Assembly: GCF_003369915.1 (NCBI RefSeq)
Contig: NC_046675.1
Span: forward strand, 16,368,001-16,432,000
Source of the DNA: Drosophila miranda
Lineage: Eukaryota; Arthropoda; Insecta; Diptera; Drosophilidae
Reading direction: 5' to 3'
DNA: 64,000 nucleotides
Notes under the pieces: generated by a model
Told to the model about the DNA's origin: nothing
The model's database searches: none
What the model saw: only the letters and a program-made list of their open reading frames with translations
Translations under genes and position numbers: made by a program
In this document: positions 1 to 11,799 of the stretch, piece after piece
Position numbering within the stretch: the first letter of the stretch is position 1
Layout: each line of letters opens with the position of its first letter

Positions 1-3000
1 TAGCAGAGAATCGGAGTTGTTGTATTTCTTGTTACCGGCTCTGTTTTCATAAATAATTTTGCGTAAGCTGCGCCAACACATGGTGAAAGATGCCAAGACC
101 GCTTACGTGCCGGGCAGCACCAGAAGCAGCAGCATCAGCAGCAGCAGCAGCAGCAGCATCAGCTTCAGCTGCTATAGATACATGAGGAGTATCTGCAAGA
201 TACGCGACGAGATCGAGAACTGGAGACGTTTCTGATGCGCAAGCAGGCCAATGACCGTGTGACCGCACTATGTAATGATCAGAAATCAAATCCATATATT
301 CCGCATCCACATCCATATGCAGATTCTTATGCACTTTGATAAGTACTCGCCAGTTTGGTATCATATTGGTGCCATTAACGGGTAATGCCCCTCGTAGCGG
401 ATGGCGGCACACTTACCTAATATCCTGGCCACCACTTTCATTGAGTTTCGGCAATTGCCGTTGGCTGAAAGACAGAAAGACCGAATGCGATTTGCATTCG
501 TCGTCTACGTCAACGCCAGGGCGTCTGTTATGAACCAATCTAGCGACAGTTTACCATATTCAGTTCTCAGATAGAGATATTTAGCATATTCTCCAGTCAT
601 TACAAGCGAAATACGTGGACAGGCCGAACTGAGAACGTGGACTGGTGCTGGTGCTGTTGATGGTGTTGCTACTGGAACGGGCACTGGGCCTGGGCCTGCC
701 TCAGATGGCATTTCGGATGCTGCGGGTGTTTGGAAATCAAAGAAAAGTTCCATCACAGTCACGTTTATACGTATTTGATTAAATTCTTTGACCAAATCTG
801 GAGTAAAAGTTCACGAAGTAATTTATACTGGTGCGCGAGGCGAGCACGTGGATCGCAACGACTGTTGCGGGAACTGGGAAATGGCTCCCTGATTGTCATT
901 GGCATTATATTCTAGAATGTTCTCGGGGAGTATTGACTGTTAACAAGTGGAAGAAATGCAAAGGTATTTTATGAACAATAAAAAAATACAACAATTTTGA
1001 GATACATTACAGAACGTACAATATTTGACTAAAATGTACAAATGCTGCATATATTTTCCCCTGGACAGGATTAATACTACGGATGAGAACAGCACTACCA
1101 AAATTAACAATATTATTTATAAATAAAAAAATAAATAAATAAATAAAAAAATTATGGGTTCATTGTAATTGGAATTGTATTATTGAATGGTAATGATATA
1201 TTTATATTCATATACATACATATATATTTATAAATTTTTTTTATCCTGATTCAATATACAAAGAAATGAAAAATCCTTTATGTTTATCTGGGCAAAATGA
1301 AATTCCTTGAAATATATACATATTTAAAGAACATCAAGTAAGTATCTTACATTTCTCCCAGTTTTGTTGACACATCTCGAGATACATCTTGGCTTACCAA
1401 CATAAGATGCAGTCCGCCAGGTCCACCTGAACTATGTATGTGGGTCAGCTGGATCGACGACTAACAGTTAACTCTGCCAACTTTGTCCCGCATGGAGCTA
1501 ATTACAAGTGCCAAGCAGTCAGGAGTAGAGCAGCCAGTTAGGTGGATTGGGGGGCCAAGTGGCAGTGCAGCAGTCGCCACGAGCAAGTCCCAGCCCAATA
1601 GCACGACTGCCGAGACTGTCAACACGAGGCAGGGAGGCAGCAATAACAACTACATCCACAACTCTAGGCACCAACAGTAACAAGTTTCTGGCATTGCAAT
1701 TTATGAAAAACAAACAGAAAATTGGCAAGAAAAATTGCAGCATTGCATGGCCAAGTCCAAGAGCGACCAAAGTCAGCGGAAAATACTGTTAAATGTGCAC
1801 AAAACCGAAGTACACAAGAAACAGGCAACCGTCGGAACATTGACCCAAATTTTTAAAAATTTTCCAAGACCGTTTCTTTTTTCTGTCTGTCTTTCGGAGG
1901 TTTGGGCCCTCGGCAAACATTGCATAAGCAGCAGCCGTCCAGGCTCCCCTCCTTGAAGAATTGAATTGATCGAATTACTAAGTAAAGGCGGGCGGTAGGG
2001 AAAGTGACTGATAGATGGAGGGGCACAGACTCCCGACTCCCCGAACTGACAGTTGTGCCAACAAATGTTGGCTGTGGCACGTGGCCGGGACAAAAGGTGC
2101 AAAGCGGAAAGGAAAATGAAAACCCAAACGATGCATAACGAATTCGATAAAAAGCAAAAACTGTTTGAAAAGTGAAAATGCATAGCGGAAGCGCCAAAAT
2201 ACCGCGCGGATGGCTTACATCCGGGGTAGCCCTGAAAGGTACCACTCTCTGGGGGACAGGGATCCCAATCCCACGCCAGGTAAGGCAAATAGATTAACGG
2301 AACTGCACTGCATATTGACTTACAGAATGACTAGCATTTGGCTCCCCAAGGAAAAACAGCTGTTCAGCCAATCCTAAGAACCAGCAGGAATCTAGAAGGA
2401 ATAGTTAGTGAGTCTTAATAGTCTCAGATCCCTCGGGTTCTAATAGAAGATCATTCTTTTGGAGTGTCATCCCCCCTTCTGCTCACCAAAGGCCCGTGCC
2501 AAAGGCTGGTGCCGATAATCTTACAGGATCGAGTGGCCTCAAGGTGATCCCAGCAAAAGGGCAGACCCGTGCCAAAGGGTTGGCAGCGCAGCTCGTGCCT
2601 CCTTTCAATCGAATCATTTGTATTTGTGCCGGAAGTCCTTCTCTGAGTTTTTTACGTCGCTGTAATAAAACGAAAGGATTTATATTTCCTATTGTGCTGC
2701 AGATGACACATCTTGTAATCGGTCCGGTCCCGCCGTCTGTCGGCCTCAACAGCTGACTTGTCACACACGGGTCTGTGTCCCATGCCAATTTTAGGCTAAA
2801 AACTGGCAAATTCTGCCACATTTTCGAGAAGTTTTTTGTTGCCGATTATATCGTGTATTCTGGATGGGCTGGAACTGCCTCTGGTGTCACATTTCGCGGA
2901 AGCATCCGTCGCCGTTGCCGCCGCTTGCTGACTCATGCCGAGCGTTTATCCTTTTTATGAGTTGGCAGTTGCGAACGGCTTAAGCCGTTTGAGTTGGCCC

Positions 3001-3647
3001 GGGCTTAGGCTACCACAAATGTCACGTAAAGTGGGCAGTGACCGTCGCGCCGCCAGCTCAAAGACCATTAATTTGGGACTTATGCCACATAAGGATATTA
3101 GCATTTTGGCAAGGATTCACTTGGTTCTGTTTGAGCAGCGGCGACAGTATTAATCCGGGGCTAGCATGTCTATTTGCCTGGCTACTTGTTTGGCCCGAGC
3201 ACAGAGCCCGAGCTAAACGAATTTGGCACAGTCACGGCCAGGAGAGGGACATCAATTATCCAAGACCCAAATGTGGGTGGAGCCTCCGGCTGCCTCTGCA
3301 CCTCAGGATCGTAAGCCGGCAGGCGGGAGCACCAATAGGCGAGGAGGACTACCTGCCGAGGGTCACATATACTCATGCACAGGCGAAAGGTAGATGCAAA
3401 CGCGTGAAGTAGGATCGCAGCACACACAGATGCAAAACGCCAAAAGGAAGATCGGGGAACACACGCACACACACATCGGCAAGAGAATAACGAGGGCACT
3501 CGATCGTGTCGCAGTTCGAGCGAACAGCTGTTTCTTGAATGAAATGTTCTGTGTGTGTGTGCTGTGCTGCCTTCGTGCGAAGGTACGAAGAGCGATGCTA
3601 CGCGGCTCTAGTGCTCCCTGTCTCCAGCTATCTCACCTGGCCACATG
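1..3647. other. Non-coding flank upstream of tal
   Basis: I see no supported gene here. Open frames are short, overlap on both strands and lack recognisable domains. The stretch holds a CAG-rich run near 120-165, an AT-rich block at about 1,080-1,330, and more GC-balanced DNA from 1,400. Its position just upstream of the tal promoter makes regulatory DNA likely, but that is inference. Confidence 0.5.
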
Positions 3648-3654
3648 AATGAAA

Positions 3655-3915
3655 AAGACGAAATGTTCTCTGGCTGGCTCGCTCTCTCCGGCAAGCGATC
3701 TGCTAAGAGCACAAACTAAGAGCAACGCACCTGCCAGCTATCGCTCTCTTTTGCACTCGCTCTCCACTCTTGCCTGCCTCTGCCGCTGCTCGCTCTCTCC
3801 GTGCGCTGCTGCTGACGTCGTCGTCGTCGTCGTCGCCATCCGTCGAGCATTTAAGCTTACGGCTCGACGAAAATCAAATCAAAATATCGACAACGTTCGA
3901 GAGTGCAAGATCATT
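3655..3915 (+). promoter_or_regulatory. tal: GAGA-rich promoter-proximal region of tal
   Basis: Repeated CTCTC/GCTCTCT blocks (GAGA-factor-type sites on the minus strand) run from about 3,665 to 3,805. They are followed by a GTCGTCGTCGTC run and a TCATTCAG sequence near 3,911 that resembles a fly initiator. The tal ORF chain begins about 620 bases downstream, in an A-rich leader typical of a 5' UTR. GAGA-rich paused promoters are common at developmental fly genes. The exact start site is not certain. Confidence 0.4.
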
Positions 3916-4180
3916 CAGCTCCGGCAGTAATCGCAACAGCAAGAGCCCCAGGCAGCCACAAACAGCCGAAAAGTCCGCAGATTTTCCCGTATCGTTCAGG
4001 AAAAATAAAAGAATTCTTTTATCACAAATTGAAAAATTGTAAGATTTTTCAAACCAACTTTAAAAGTGAAACACGCGTCGCTTCGACCTTTTTGCCCGCA
4101 AAAGCAACCAAACAAACTATACAAAAAGGCAGTCAGCCGTTTATTAATAAACAATAAAGACAATCCAACAAAAGTATTTA

Positions 4181-4201
4181 ATGGATTTTAAGTGTCAGTG
4201 A
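4181..4201 (+). other. Upstream micro-ORF in the tal leader (MDFKCQ)
   Basis: ATG at 4181 opens a six-codon frame (MDFKCQ) ending in TGA. It lies in the A-rich leader, before the first LDPTG peptide. It has no LDPTG motif and is probably only an upstream ORF that scanning ribosomes meet first. Confidence 0.25.
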
Positions 4202-4383
4202 CTCTTCCACACAAAAACTATAGACCAACAAAAAAAGAGTTAAAACACACACACGCGACGCTGTATAATCAGCCAAGAAACCCAGCGACAACTACAACAA
4301 CAGCAGCCCTGTTGGTGATAATAAAAGAACTTACAACAACAGCGCAGTCAACGCCAAGAGAACCAGTATAAAGTTCAATATAA

Positions 4384-4416
4384 ATGGTATATATGGTATA
4401 TAAGCAGACAGCATAA
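4384..4416 (+). other. Second upstream micro-ORF in the tal leader
   Basis: ATG at 4384 encodes MVYMVYKQTA and stops at TAA. It precedes peptide A1 by 120 bases and lacks the LDPTG signature. It is recorded because the mRNA is translated through a chain of very short ORFs, so leader ORFs could affect initiation at A1. No evidence of translation is visible. Confidence 0.2.
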
Positions 4417-4536
4417 GGTTGATTTAAATTAAACAAAGGAGGAGCACAGGCAGAAGCAGCAGAGACCACAGACCAGCAGAAACAACAAGACTTCGGTTTG
4501 TCATTCAAGTATTTTTGGTACATACACGGCATACAA

Positions 4537-4572
4537 ATGGCAGCCTACTTGGATCCCACTGGCCAGTACTGA
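4537..4572 (+). CDS. tal: tarsal-less peptide A1 (11 aa)
   Basis: The first type-A smORF of the polycistronic tal/pri gene reads [11 protein letters not shown] followed by TGA. The ATG is preceded by ACAA, a good fly initiation context. Type-A Tal/Pri peptides are cytoplasmic and non-secreted. They are known to trigger Ubr3- and proteasome-dependent N-terminal processing of the Shavenbaby/Ovo factor, turning a repressor into an activator, and they act in denticle formation, tracheal and leg (tarsal) patterning. The signature is the LDPTGxY heptapeptide. It is followed on the same strand at 107-, 97- and 112-base gaps by A2, A3 and AA, all apparently in one unspliced transcript. Confidence 0.97.
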
Positions 4573-4679
4573 GCGCAGAAGGAGGAACAACAGTCCACAG
4601 TCCAAAGCCAAAACTTATCAAACAACTGCAAATCTGCAAAACTATATCACTCACCCTATATAAATACCAAGATATAACC

Positions 4680-4715
4680 ATGGCTGCCTATCTGGATCCC
4701 ACTGGTCAATACTGA
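4680..4715 (+). CDS. tal: tarsal-less peptide A2 (11 aa)
   Basis: The second sm[14 protein letters not shown], is identical in amino acids to A1 but differs at synonymous sites (for example TAT CTG for TAC TTG, and GGT CAA for GGC CAG). This pattern points to purifying selection on the peptide rather than a recent DNA duplication. The ATG sits in an ACCATGG context, the strongest of the series. It has the same role as A1 in activating Shavenbaby. Confidence 0.97.
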
Positions 4716-4812
4716 AGAGGAAGGAAGAAGAGCCCGAGCAAAGAGCTATCAAAAGATAGAGCTACAAAAATATTATCTATCACATTATCTTAATCGTTAT
4801 ATCAATCTCAAA

Positions 4813-4848
4813 ATGTCGCTCGCTTTGGACCCCACTGGCACCTACTAA
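4813..4848 (+). CDS. tal: tarsal-less peptide A3 (11 aa)
   Basis: The third type-A smORF reads MSLALDPTGTY followed by TAA. The LDPTGxY core is kept, but the N-terminal three residues after Met (SLA) differ from the AAY of A1 and A2, and the penultimate residue is Thr. The context before the ATG is CTCAAA, favourable in flies. Family knowledge holds that the LDPTG core is the active part, so this peptide should be functional despite its different N-terminus. Confidence 0.96.
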   Translation: MSLALDPTGTY

Positions 4849-4960
4849 GCCACAAGGTTTAAGAACCCAACCCTCTCTATCCAGCCAACAAAAACCTGGC
4901 TGAAAAGTGAACACAGAAGACCGTTTCGGTGCGAAGAAAAGCTATCGAAAATCAGACAAA

Positions 4961-5059
4961 ATGCTGGATCCCACAGGAACCTACCGTCGCCCACGCGACA
5001 CAAAAGACACACGCCAGAAACGGCGTCAGGACTGCCTAGATCCCACCGGGCAGTACTGA
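4961..5059 (+). CDS. tal: tarsal-less peptide AA (32 aa, two LDPTG motifs)
   Basis: This ORF encodes 32 residues with LDPTGTY at residues 2-8 and LDPTGQY at residues 26-32. The two copies are joined by a strongly basic, Arg/Lys/Asp-rich linker (RRPRDTKDTRQKRR). It corresponds to the double-motif AA peptide that closes the type-A series in fly tal. The basic linker resembles dibasic cleavage sites, but there is no signal peptide, so secretory processing is unlikely. The preceding ACAAA gives a good start context. Confidence 0.95.
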   Translation: MLDPTGTYRRPRDTKDTRQKRRQDCLDPTGQY

Positions 5060-5135
5060 GGATCAATATCCTAACATCAAAACCAACCACAACAACAACC
5101 CCATACCGCCTTTGCCTTATTCAAATATTCTGGGC

Positions 5136-5249
5136 ATGATTGGGGGCGCGCGCTGGTTACGCGTGCGTGGCCGCGAGGAGACTTCCAGCTGTCGGCGCCG
5201 GAGAAAGTACGGCCTTCGCGGAAGGATGTCCGGATCCACAGAACTTTGA
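5136..5249 (+). CDS. tal: tal ORF B candidate (37 aa, Arg-rich)
   Basis: An ATG 77 bases after the AA stop opens a 37-residue frame that is very rich in Arg (RVRGREETSSCRRRRK) and ends with TGA at 5247. Its place in the transcript matches ORF-B of fly tal, which I recall as 49 residues and lacking the LDPTG motif, with little evidence of function. The frame is more GC-rich than its surroundings. It may be translated inefficiently or not at all, so I rate it below the type-A ORFs. Confidence 0.55.
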   Translation: MIGGARWLRVRGREETSSCRRRRKYGLRGRMSGSTEL

Positions 5250-5950
5250 ACTTTTGTATTTATGTAGTTTTTTTTTATAATTACCATAACTATTATATTA
5301 ACTATTTATTATCATATTATTTAATATAAATATTGTTCATTGATGTTCACAACACCCACACACACACACAAACGGGGGAACCGTATATCCTACCATATCA
5401 CCCATATATGTTATATATAGTACATATATACAAATCGAATCTAAATATATATTCATCGGTTATACTTGTATGTGTTGCTTCTAGATGGAAAAACTATGCA
5501 AAAAGTATTAAATTTAGTGTCATATTTAAAGAGCAAGTTTCATTTGTTTAAATTATATTATTATTTATTGCAAACAATATTTTTTGTTCATTTTTTCTAC
5601 GTTTCTCATGCATTTTCTTGCTCAATTTTTGTTTTGAATATTTTGTACGTTACGTGTGAGAGTAAAGAAGAGGAGAGGAGAACAATATGAAGCACAAAAT
5701 TTGTTTAGATCGTAAGCATATTAAGCTATTTATACATCTACACATTCGACAAGCATCCCAATACCAACCACCCCATTCAGACACTCACAAACACCCATAC
5801 AAATATAATATTAAAAGAAAATCATATTTAAAGCTGAAAATTTCGAATGCATTTTTTATTGAAAGCCCATCCCAAGCCCATAGCTGCTGCTGGTCCAGGT
5901 ACGCTCGGGTGCCAGAGGCGTACAAAATTGTCGCATTAAATTAAAAAAGT
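5250..5950 (+). other. tal: Likely tal 3' UTR, AT-rich
   Basis: AT-rich sequence follows the B ORF with no coding frame. I see no canonical AATAAA until about 6,171, although ATTAAA occurs near 5,934. The 3' end of the transcript is therefore uncertain and probably falls between 5,350 and 6,180. Confidence 0.4.
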
Positions 5951-6495
5951 CTCTCTGTCTCTCTTTCTCTCTTTAAAGGTCTAAACTGCTCTCTCTATCT
6001 CTATCGCTAGCTCTGTTTCTGTCTCGCTCTGGGGGCGCTGCCTTGGACAAATTGCTGCCGGGGGGCGCATAAAATATGATTTTCCAAACGGCCAGCGCAT
6101 ATTTGATGAATCTGTGGACATTAATTAATGTCACTGGGCGGTCGCTGCCGGCCGGCCGGGCTGGCTAAAATGATCAATAAAGAATGGGATTGGGTTTGGC
6201 AAAGCCACGAGACTGATGAGAGAATCATCTGCTAACTACGGAAAATGCAATATGCTATTTGCAGTGCTAATGCGGAAGTAAAAGTTCAATGTTCGTTTGT
6301 GCTCCACAAGTGATTAGGTCAATAATAGCACAGCAACAACACCAGCAAACAAGAACAACAACTACTGAGAACTGCAATGGCATTCTGAGAGCGCACAAAA
6401 CAGCTGAGAGCAAGGCAGACAGAGAGAGCAAAAGCTCCACTTCGCTCTCTGTGCAGCTCAGCAAGTTTTTCCAGCAGGAAGTACACTTAAACGCA

Positions 6496-6524
<29 letters not shown>
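6496..6524. repeat. (CA)n microsatellite
   Basis: About 14 uninterrupted CA units, followed directly by a GA-rich run. It accounts for the two overlapping 110-residue open frames on opposite strands at this position, which are not genes. Confidence 0.95.
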
Positions 6525-6527
<3 letters not shown>

Positions 6528-6800
6528 GGAGAGAGGAAAACTTAAAGAGCGAGAGCCAGCCAGACGACACACGGATATGCGAGCAGCATGCGCTATTAAT
6601 AGACAGACACACACATTAGCTTAGCTTTTCAGTATGAAGTTCAGGGAAATCCACTCGCACTCGCACACGGAGCCGCTCCGCTCGGCGGCTGTCAGCTGAT
6701 CGCCAAGGTTGCTCTGCTCACGATGACGTCGCATCGCCTAACGGCAAGCTTTCCCAGGCAGCATTGAAAATGCAATTAAATGATCATCTCATTCGCCAGC

Positions 6801-6830
6801 GATCGCTTAAGATCGCTTACGATCGCTTGA
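6801..6830. repeat. Three tandem 10-bp GATCGCTTxx units
   Basis: Three consecutive ten-base units read GATCGCTTAA, GATCGCTTAC and GATCGCTTGA, exactly in phase with no spacer. The period is close to one DNA helical turn, so a bound protein would face the same side at each unit. The array lies about 1.5 kb downstream of the tal ORFs. Confidence 0.8.
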
Positions 6831-9800
6831 TTATCTCAGATCAGATAGATACTCGTAGATACATATTCCTAGGCCCACACGAGCGTTGACCCAGTTAACT
6901 TGTTGCTGGATATTCATTCATATTGCTTACAGCCACAGACAGACAGACTCGAAGCGGCGGAGGCTCACAAGCAACCAAAAAGCGATTCGGCATAACCGCA
7001 AGCAGAACTTTCTAAGTGAAAGTTGGCTTGGGAGGAAGCTACTAGAAAATACTGCCACAGCCTGGACTGCGTCTGACGATCTGTCTGTGATTGTGACTCC
7101 GACTTCGACTCCGACTCTGGATCTCAGTCAGCCAGAGGCGGGACGGGATGACAGAAGACTCGACTCCCTGATCGTTTCGTTCGTCCCACCAGCCACGACA
7201 CGGCTCGGCACTGGCCCCACACACTCTCTCACGTTATAACTTGACCTACATTTCTTCAAGACAATACCAACAATACCAAAAAAGCAACAAAATACATACA
7301 AAACAATTTAATACTCACACACACATCCTAAGGCTGAGAAAAGAAAAAGCAAGAAATTTCCAACGGTACATGGGCTGGTGTGGTGTGTGCCTGGGACTGA
7401 TTCAATGTTTATTAAGCGACAGGGCTTCACCACATTCACAGGCCTCTCTCTCCGAGTGGTTGTTGTGGGCTTTCAAAAAATTATTATCGTAAAATTGATT
7501 TCATTGAAGTTGTGTCGAGTCGATCGAGTCTTCGTCATCGGCCTGATCAGAGCTTTTGTAGCGATATACATAAATGTATATATTGGGTACATACATACAT
7601 ACATATATGTACATATGTACATATGCACATATGTGAGAGTATCTTCTTTTTGGTACATTTCGTTTATGTATTTTGATAATTAGGCGAAAGGTGAATAAAC
7701 TCATTGGCCGCTGCTGCTGCCCGGAGTTTAATTTACACATTTTGTAAAAGAAATCGACTCAGCGGACTGGACTGCAGCCCGTGGCTGGATGATACCGTAT
7801 GGGAAACTGCTAGAAGATCACCGACAAATAGAAAGCGACAACGAAAACCAGATGTCTCTGGAGATCGTTCATACTTATATGTAATTCAAACTATAATGAA
7901 ATTGATCTAGCCGATTACCAATCTTTTAAAGTCCTGGGCGGCATCAAATATAAAATAAAGCTCAAATTCCATTTGACGAATAAAGTCTATCAAAGACAAG
8001 TCTTTCAAATTGAATTATGAACTCGGAAAAATTGCAATACTTTTTCTAAAGAATGTTATATTTCAAGGTCCTTGAAAGGATTTTTTATTGGCATATTTTA
8101 CTTCCGTTCTTAAAGGACTCTCCTCATCTCCTCATCCTCATTAAGGGCGAAAGTCTTCCTAAAGTATACTCAAATTTGTTATAGAAATACTAATTACATA
8201 TGTACTCACTACTACTTAGATATCTGATATAAGAGAGATTTGATCCAAGTCCCAGATCCCTTTTCAATTAATCTTAATAATTGCATTCTAGTAAAATCCA
8301 TGACCGAACAGTAAAAGCTTCTCTTTTCCGCTGGTGGTTTCCCTTGGACAAACAACAAATTCAACAACAACAGTAACAACGGGTAAAACCGAAAGATAAA
8401 CAACCAACGGCACTCTCACTGCTTTCGGGCAGCCCAAAGGTCAATGACATGTTCCAATTTTTCGGAAGATAGTCTCCTCAGCAGCATCTGGTGGATGGAT
8501 CTTCCTCGCTTACCGCTTGATACCGCGTGGTGTTTTCAGAGTAAACATCCAGCAGCACCAATAAAGACGACAGCGACAGCGATGGTGCCTCAAGAGCAAT
8601 GGAACGGAGAGAAATAGAGGCGAAAACGAATTCAATTCACTTTCTATTCCAATGAAAAATCGCTCAAAGCTTTGGCGGCTCAAAGTCAACAACAGTAACA
8701 ACGAAAGTGGTAGACCAACACACCAATACCAGCAGCCACTTTGCTCTTGGTCTTGGTTTTTGGTTGTGGCTTGGGCAGTCGTACAATCCATTGATCTTCA
8801 ACAGCGTCGTCGTCGCCGACGCCGTAGTCTTCGTCGTCGTTGAAGTCGCTTTCAAGTGGGGTAAACAACGGAGCACGCCTCATTAATGGAGGCGGTGGGG
8901 ACCAGCCCCAGCACTACGAGCAGTTCGTACAATTTGAAAGCGACTCCAAAACTAACGTTTCTTGTTGTGGTTGTTGTTTTTGTTGTTGTTGTGTGGCTTT
9001 AACGGTTTCCGTTTTTTGTGTGATGGTTGTTTGTAGAGGCAACATCCAATACACAGCGGCAGCTGCCGCCACATTTGCTGTTCATTTGAATATCTAGTGA
9101 AAATTTCACCCAGACAAGTGCCTTTTGTTATATATTCAGTTTCAGTTTCAGTTTTGGTTTCATCTCCCGGCCAGCAGTTGGTAGTTGGTACCCTCAAAAA
9201 TATGAGAGTTTCTCCTAATTTGCAAATATTTTTGTCGTAGGTTGTTGTTTTTCTCAATTTTTGGCAAAACCGTGAAAAAAAGAGAGAAGAAAAATAGTTG
9301 GCATATTTGGTTAGTTTGTTGTTGTCGCATAGTTTTCGAACGATTCACGTGCCAAATGTTACATTTCGGCTTAATTTGCGATTAGTCATTGATCGGTGGT
9401 CTTGATTCAGGCTTAACAGGGCGTATGCGCAATATGCGCGATAAATGGGTCGCCGCATAGATTGGCCATTAAGCGAGTGGCCGAAAGGGGGTTTTTCCTT
9501 GTGGGCCTCTGGCTACGTTAAGCCTTTGAGACTTTGGCCAGCAGCCAAGTAAATGCAAGAACCCTACGGGCCAGGGACTTAATAGGCCAACAGGCCAAAA
9601 AATGCTCAAGAGGCACGTACATCGTCAGCGCCCGGCCCGATGACATAGCCCTAGCAATGGCGATGGCAGTGGAGTTGGATGGAAAAGCGCAAAATGAAAA
9701 GTGAAAAGTTTGCTTGCAATATGTGTGCGCAGGCAGCTCTCCACATTTATTGTCGACGCTGTTGACGTCTTGGATGTCTTGGACTTGGTTTTGCCAATTG

Positions 9801-11759
9801 CAAATTACGTGCCATAAAAGTAAACTAACTGACGTTGGTGTAGGCAAGCCCGACCCCCGTTCCAGTCTCGTCCCCTCTGTAACTCAGCCACTGTCCAAGC
9901 GAGTGGCCGAGCACCCACTCACGCCCCAACCGCCAACGGAACGCTCCCCGGTGCCCGGGCCAGACTCGAGTGCAAACTCGCACTTTCACGTCTAATGCCA
10001 AAACACGTTGCAATTTTCATTGCTTGGCACTGACTTTAGGCTTGTTGGCCAAGTCCAAGTTAACCAAATTGCGCAGCCTGGCCGGGACAGCCAGCCGCAA
10101 AAAAATATCTAAATGTTTGTGTACTTAGGTGCTTTGCTGCGACTGAGGCTGGGACTGAGACTGAGGGCTGCCTCTGCTATCAGTGACGTCAGCCGCGAGG
10201 CACCTGTACAAACGCCACCGAATTGCGTAAGCAGCGCTGCCTCAGTCGCAGTCCCAGTTCCAGTCGCAGCCTCACCATCACGCTACCCGTTCCTCCCACT
10301 CGCAGAAAGATTGTGTAATAAGCACATGACAATTAATTAATATCAGCCCAAACGCACGCACAGTGGAGACAGAAAAAAATAGCCAAAACAAAATATATTA
10401 GCCCGCCAAATCCAACCAAAATATCTTTGAAAGATACAAAGTACTTGGTATTTGCGACAATTCAATTAAAAAACTATTATTAAATATTAGTTTTCGACAG
10501 TTTCAAGCCCTTGAATGGGGTGTATCGAATTTGGGCAATCATTTGCTCATCTAGGGAGTGCAATTGCTATCTAAAGGAACAGAGAATAACTTTAGTTTAT
10601 TTATAAAATATCACGCAATATTAGCGCACGTGCGAAGCAAGTCCACTAGTACATATGTACATATATATAAATTCAAATTAATAAATCTAATACAATTTTG
10701 TTGTTGTTCCATCCCATTACAACTCTTTAAGAGCATTAACTCTTCGACGCGTTGAACATGTCAAAATCGTCATAATTATTTTATAGTATGTAAAATTATC
10801 AAAGTGTTTGGGCAACAACAAAAAAATGGAAAAAAAACTTACTCCCAAGCTTGGAGCTCCCCAAGACGATAAACGAAACGTGAGCTGGCTGGCACACACA
10901 CACACACGATCACGCATACGCATTCAGAGTCACCCACACGGAGGCACTATTGGCTACCTGTGTATAAGTACACCTGTCAGGTGAGACGAGACTCTTGGCT
11001 GTTGTTTTTTTTGTTTCGGTGTACTTTTCGGCATGAAGCTGAAACCAATCCATCTAGCGCCTCTATCAGCATAACAATTAAGCTTAAAGGCTTTTTGCCT
11101 GGTGGCGGGTCCCAAAATGGGATTATTCACACTTGATTAGAGGCATGTGAAAATGTCTTTTTACGAAGAGTGGCGTACAAACTGCATGCGCACCTATCAA
11201 AATTCATTCAAAACTAACAGCGAAGAGGGACACGGAAGAGGCTACGGTGGGGATACGTGACAATATTTTGGGGCACAAAAAAACACAGAGAGCAAAAATT
11301 TTCAAATGAACAAGAGCTCCATGGCGCTCGTTATCGGATTGTTGTAAAGTTGATTCGATCTATAAACAAACATATCTATATTTAGGTTTGTCTCTGTATC
11401 TGTATTTGTATTTGTATCTGCATCTGTGTGTATCTATGTGGATGCGTATAGAGCGAGCTTTCCATGCATTTCTAGGTTGTCTTTTGTGGCCATAGCAGAA
11501 AAATATTTCCCACCTTAGCTGCATCAAAAATTGAATTCAAATAGGCGAAACAAATAAAAATAAAGCATAAATAAATACAAACACAGACAGAGAAAGAGGA
11601 AGAGGGAGAGAGAGATACTATATATATACATTAATAAAGAGAGACAGAAACACCCGCAGATAGTGAGAGCGAGAGAGAGAGCCAGAATAGCAACATACAA
11701 GAGACAACAAAAACAAAAAGTTCATTGAACTATTTGTGAGCTTTTTGGTAAGCGAGTTG

Positions 11760-11761
<2 letters not shown>

Positions 11762-11796
<35 letters not shown>
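11762..11796. repeat. (GT)n microsatellite
   Basis: A pure GT run of about 17 units. The short Val/Cys-rich open frame that starts here comes only from the repeat. Confidence 0.95.

Positions 11797-11799
<3 letters not shown>

Larger units (their letters stand above)
5951..11000. other. Non-coding region 3' of tal (part 1)
   Basis: I find no supported gene. Open frames here are artefacts of CA or GA repeats. Contents include a CT-rich block (5,950-6,030), a CA microsatellite (6,496-6,524), three tandem 10-mers (6,801-6,830), a TACATA/CATATG-rich stretch (7,590-7,635) and scattered poly-CAA/GTT runs. Cis-regulatory DNA for tal is the simplest explanation, but that is inference. Confidence 0.45.

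Noticed and set aside
1773-2288. 171-codon and 130-codon minus-strand open frames
   Set aside because: They overlap in different frames, have Phe/Leu/Cys-rich low-complexity composition and no domain, and look like ordinary intergenic DNA.
6267-6624. Two 110-115-codon open frames on opposite strands
   Set aside because: Both are created by a CA/GA microsatellite and have no other coding sign.
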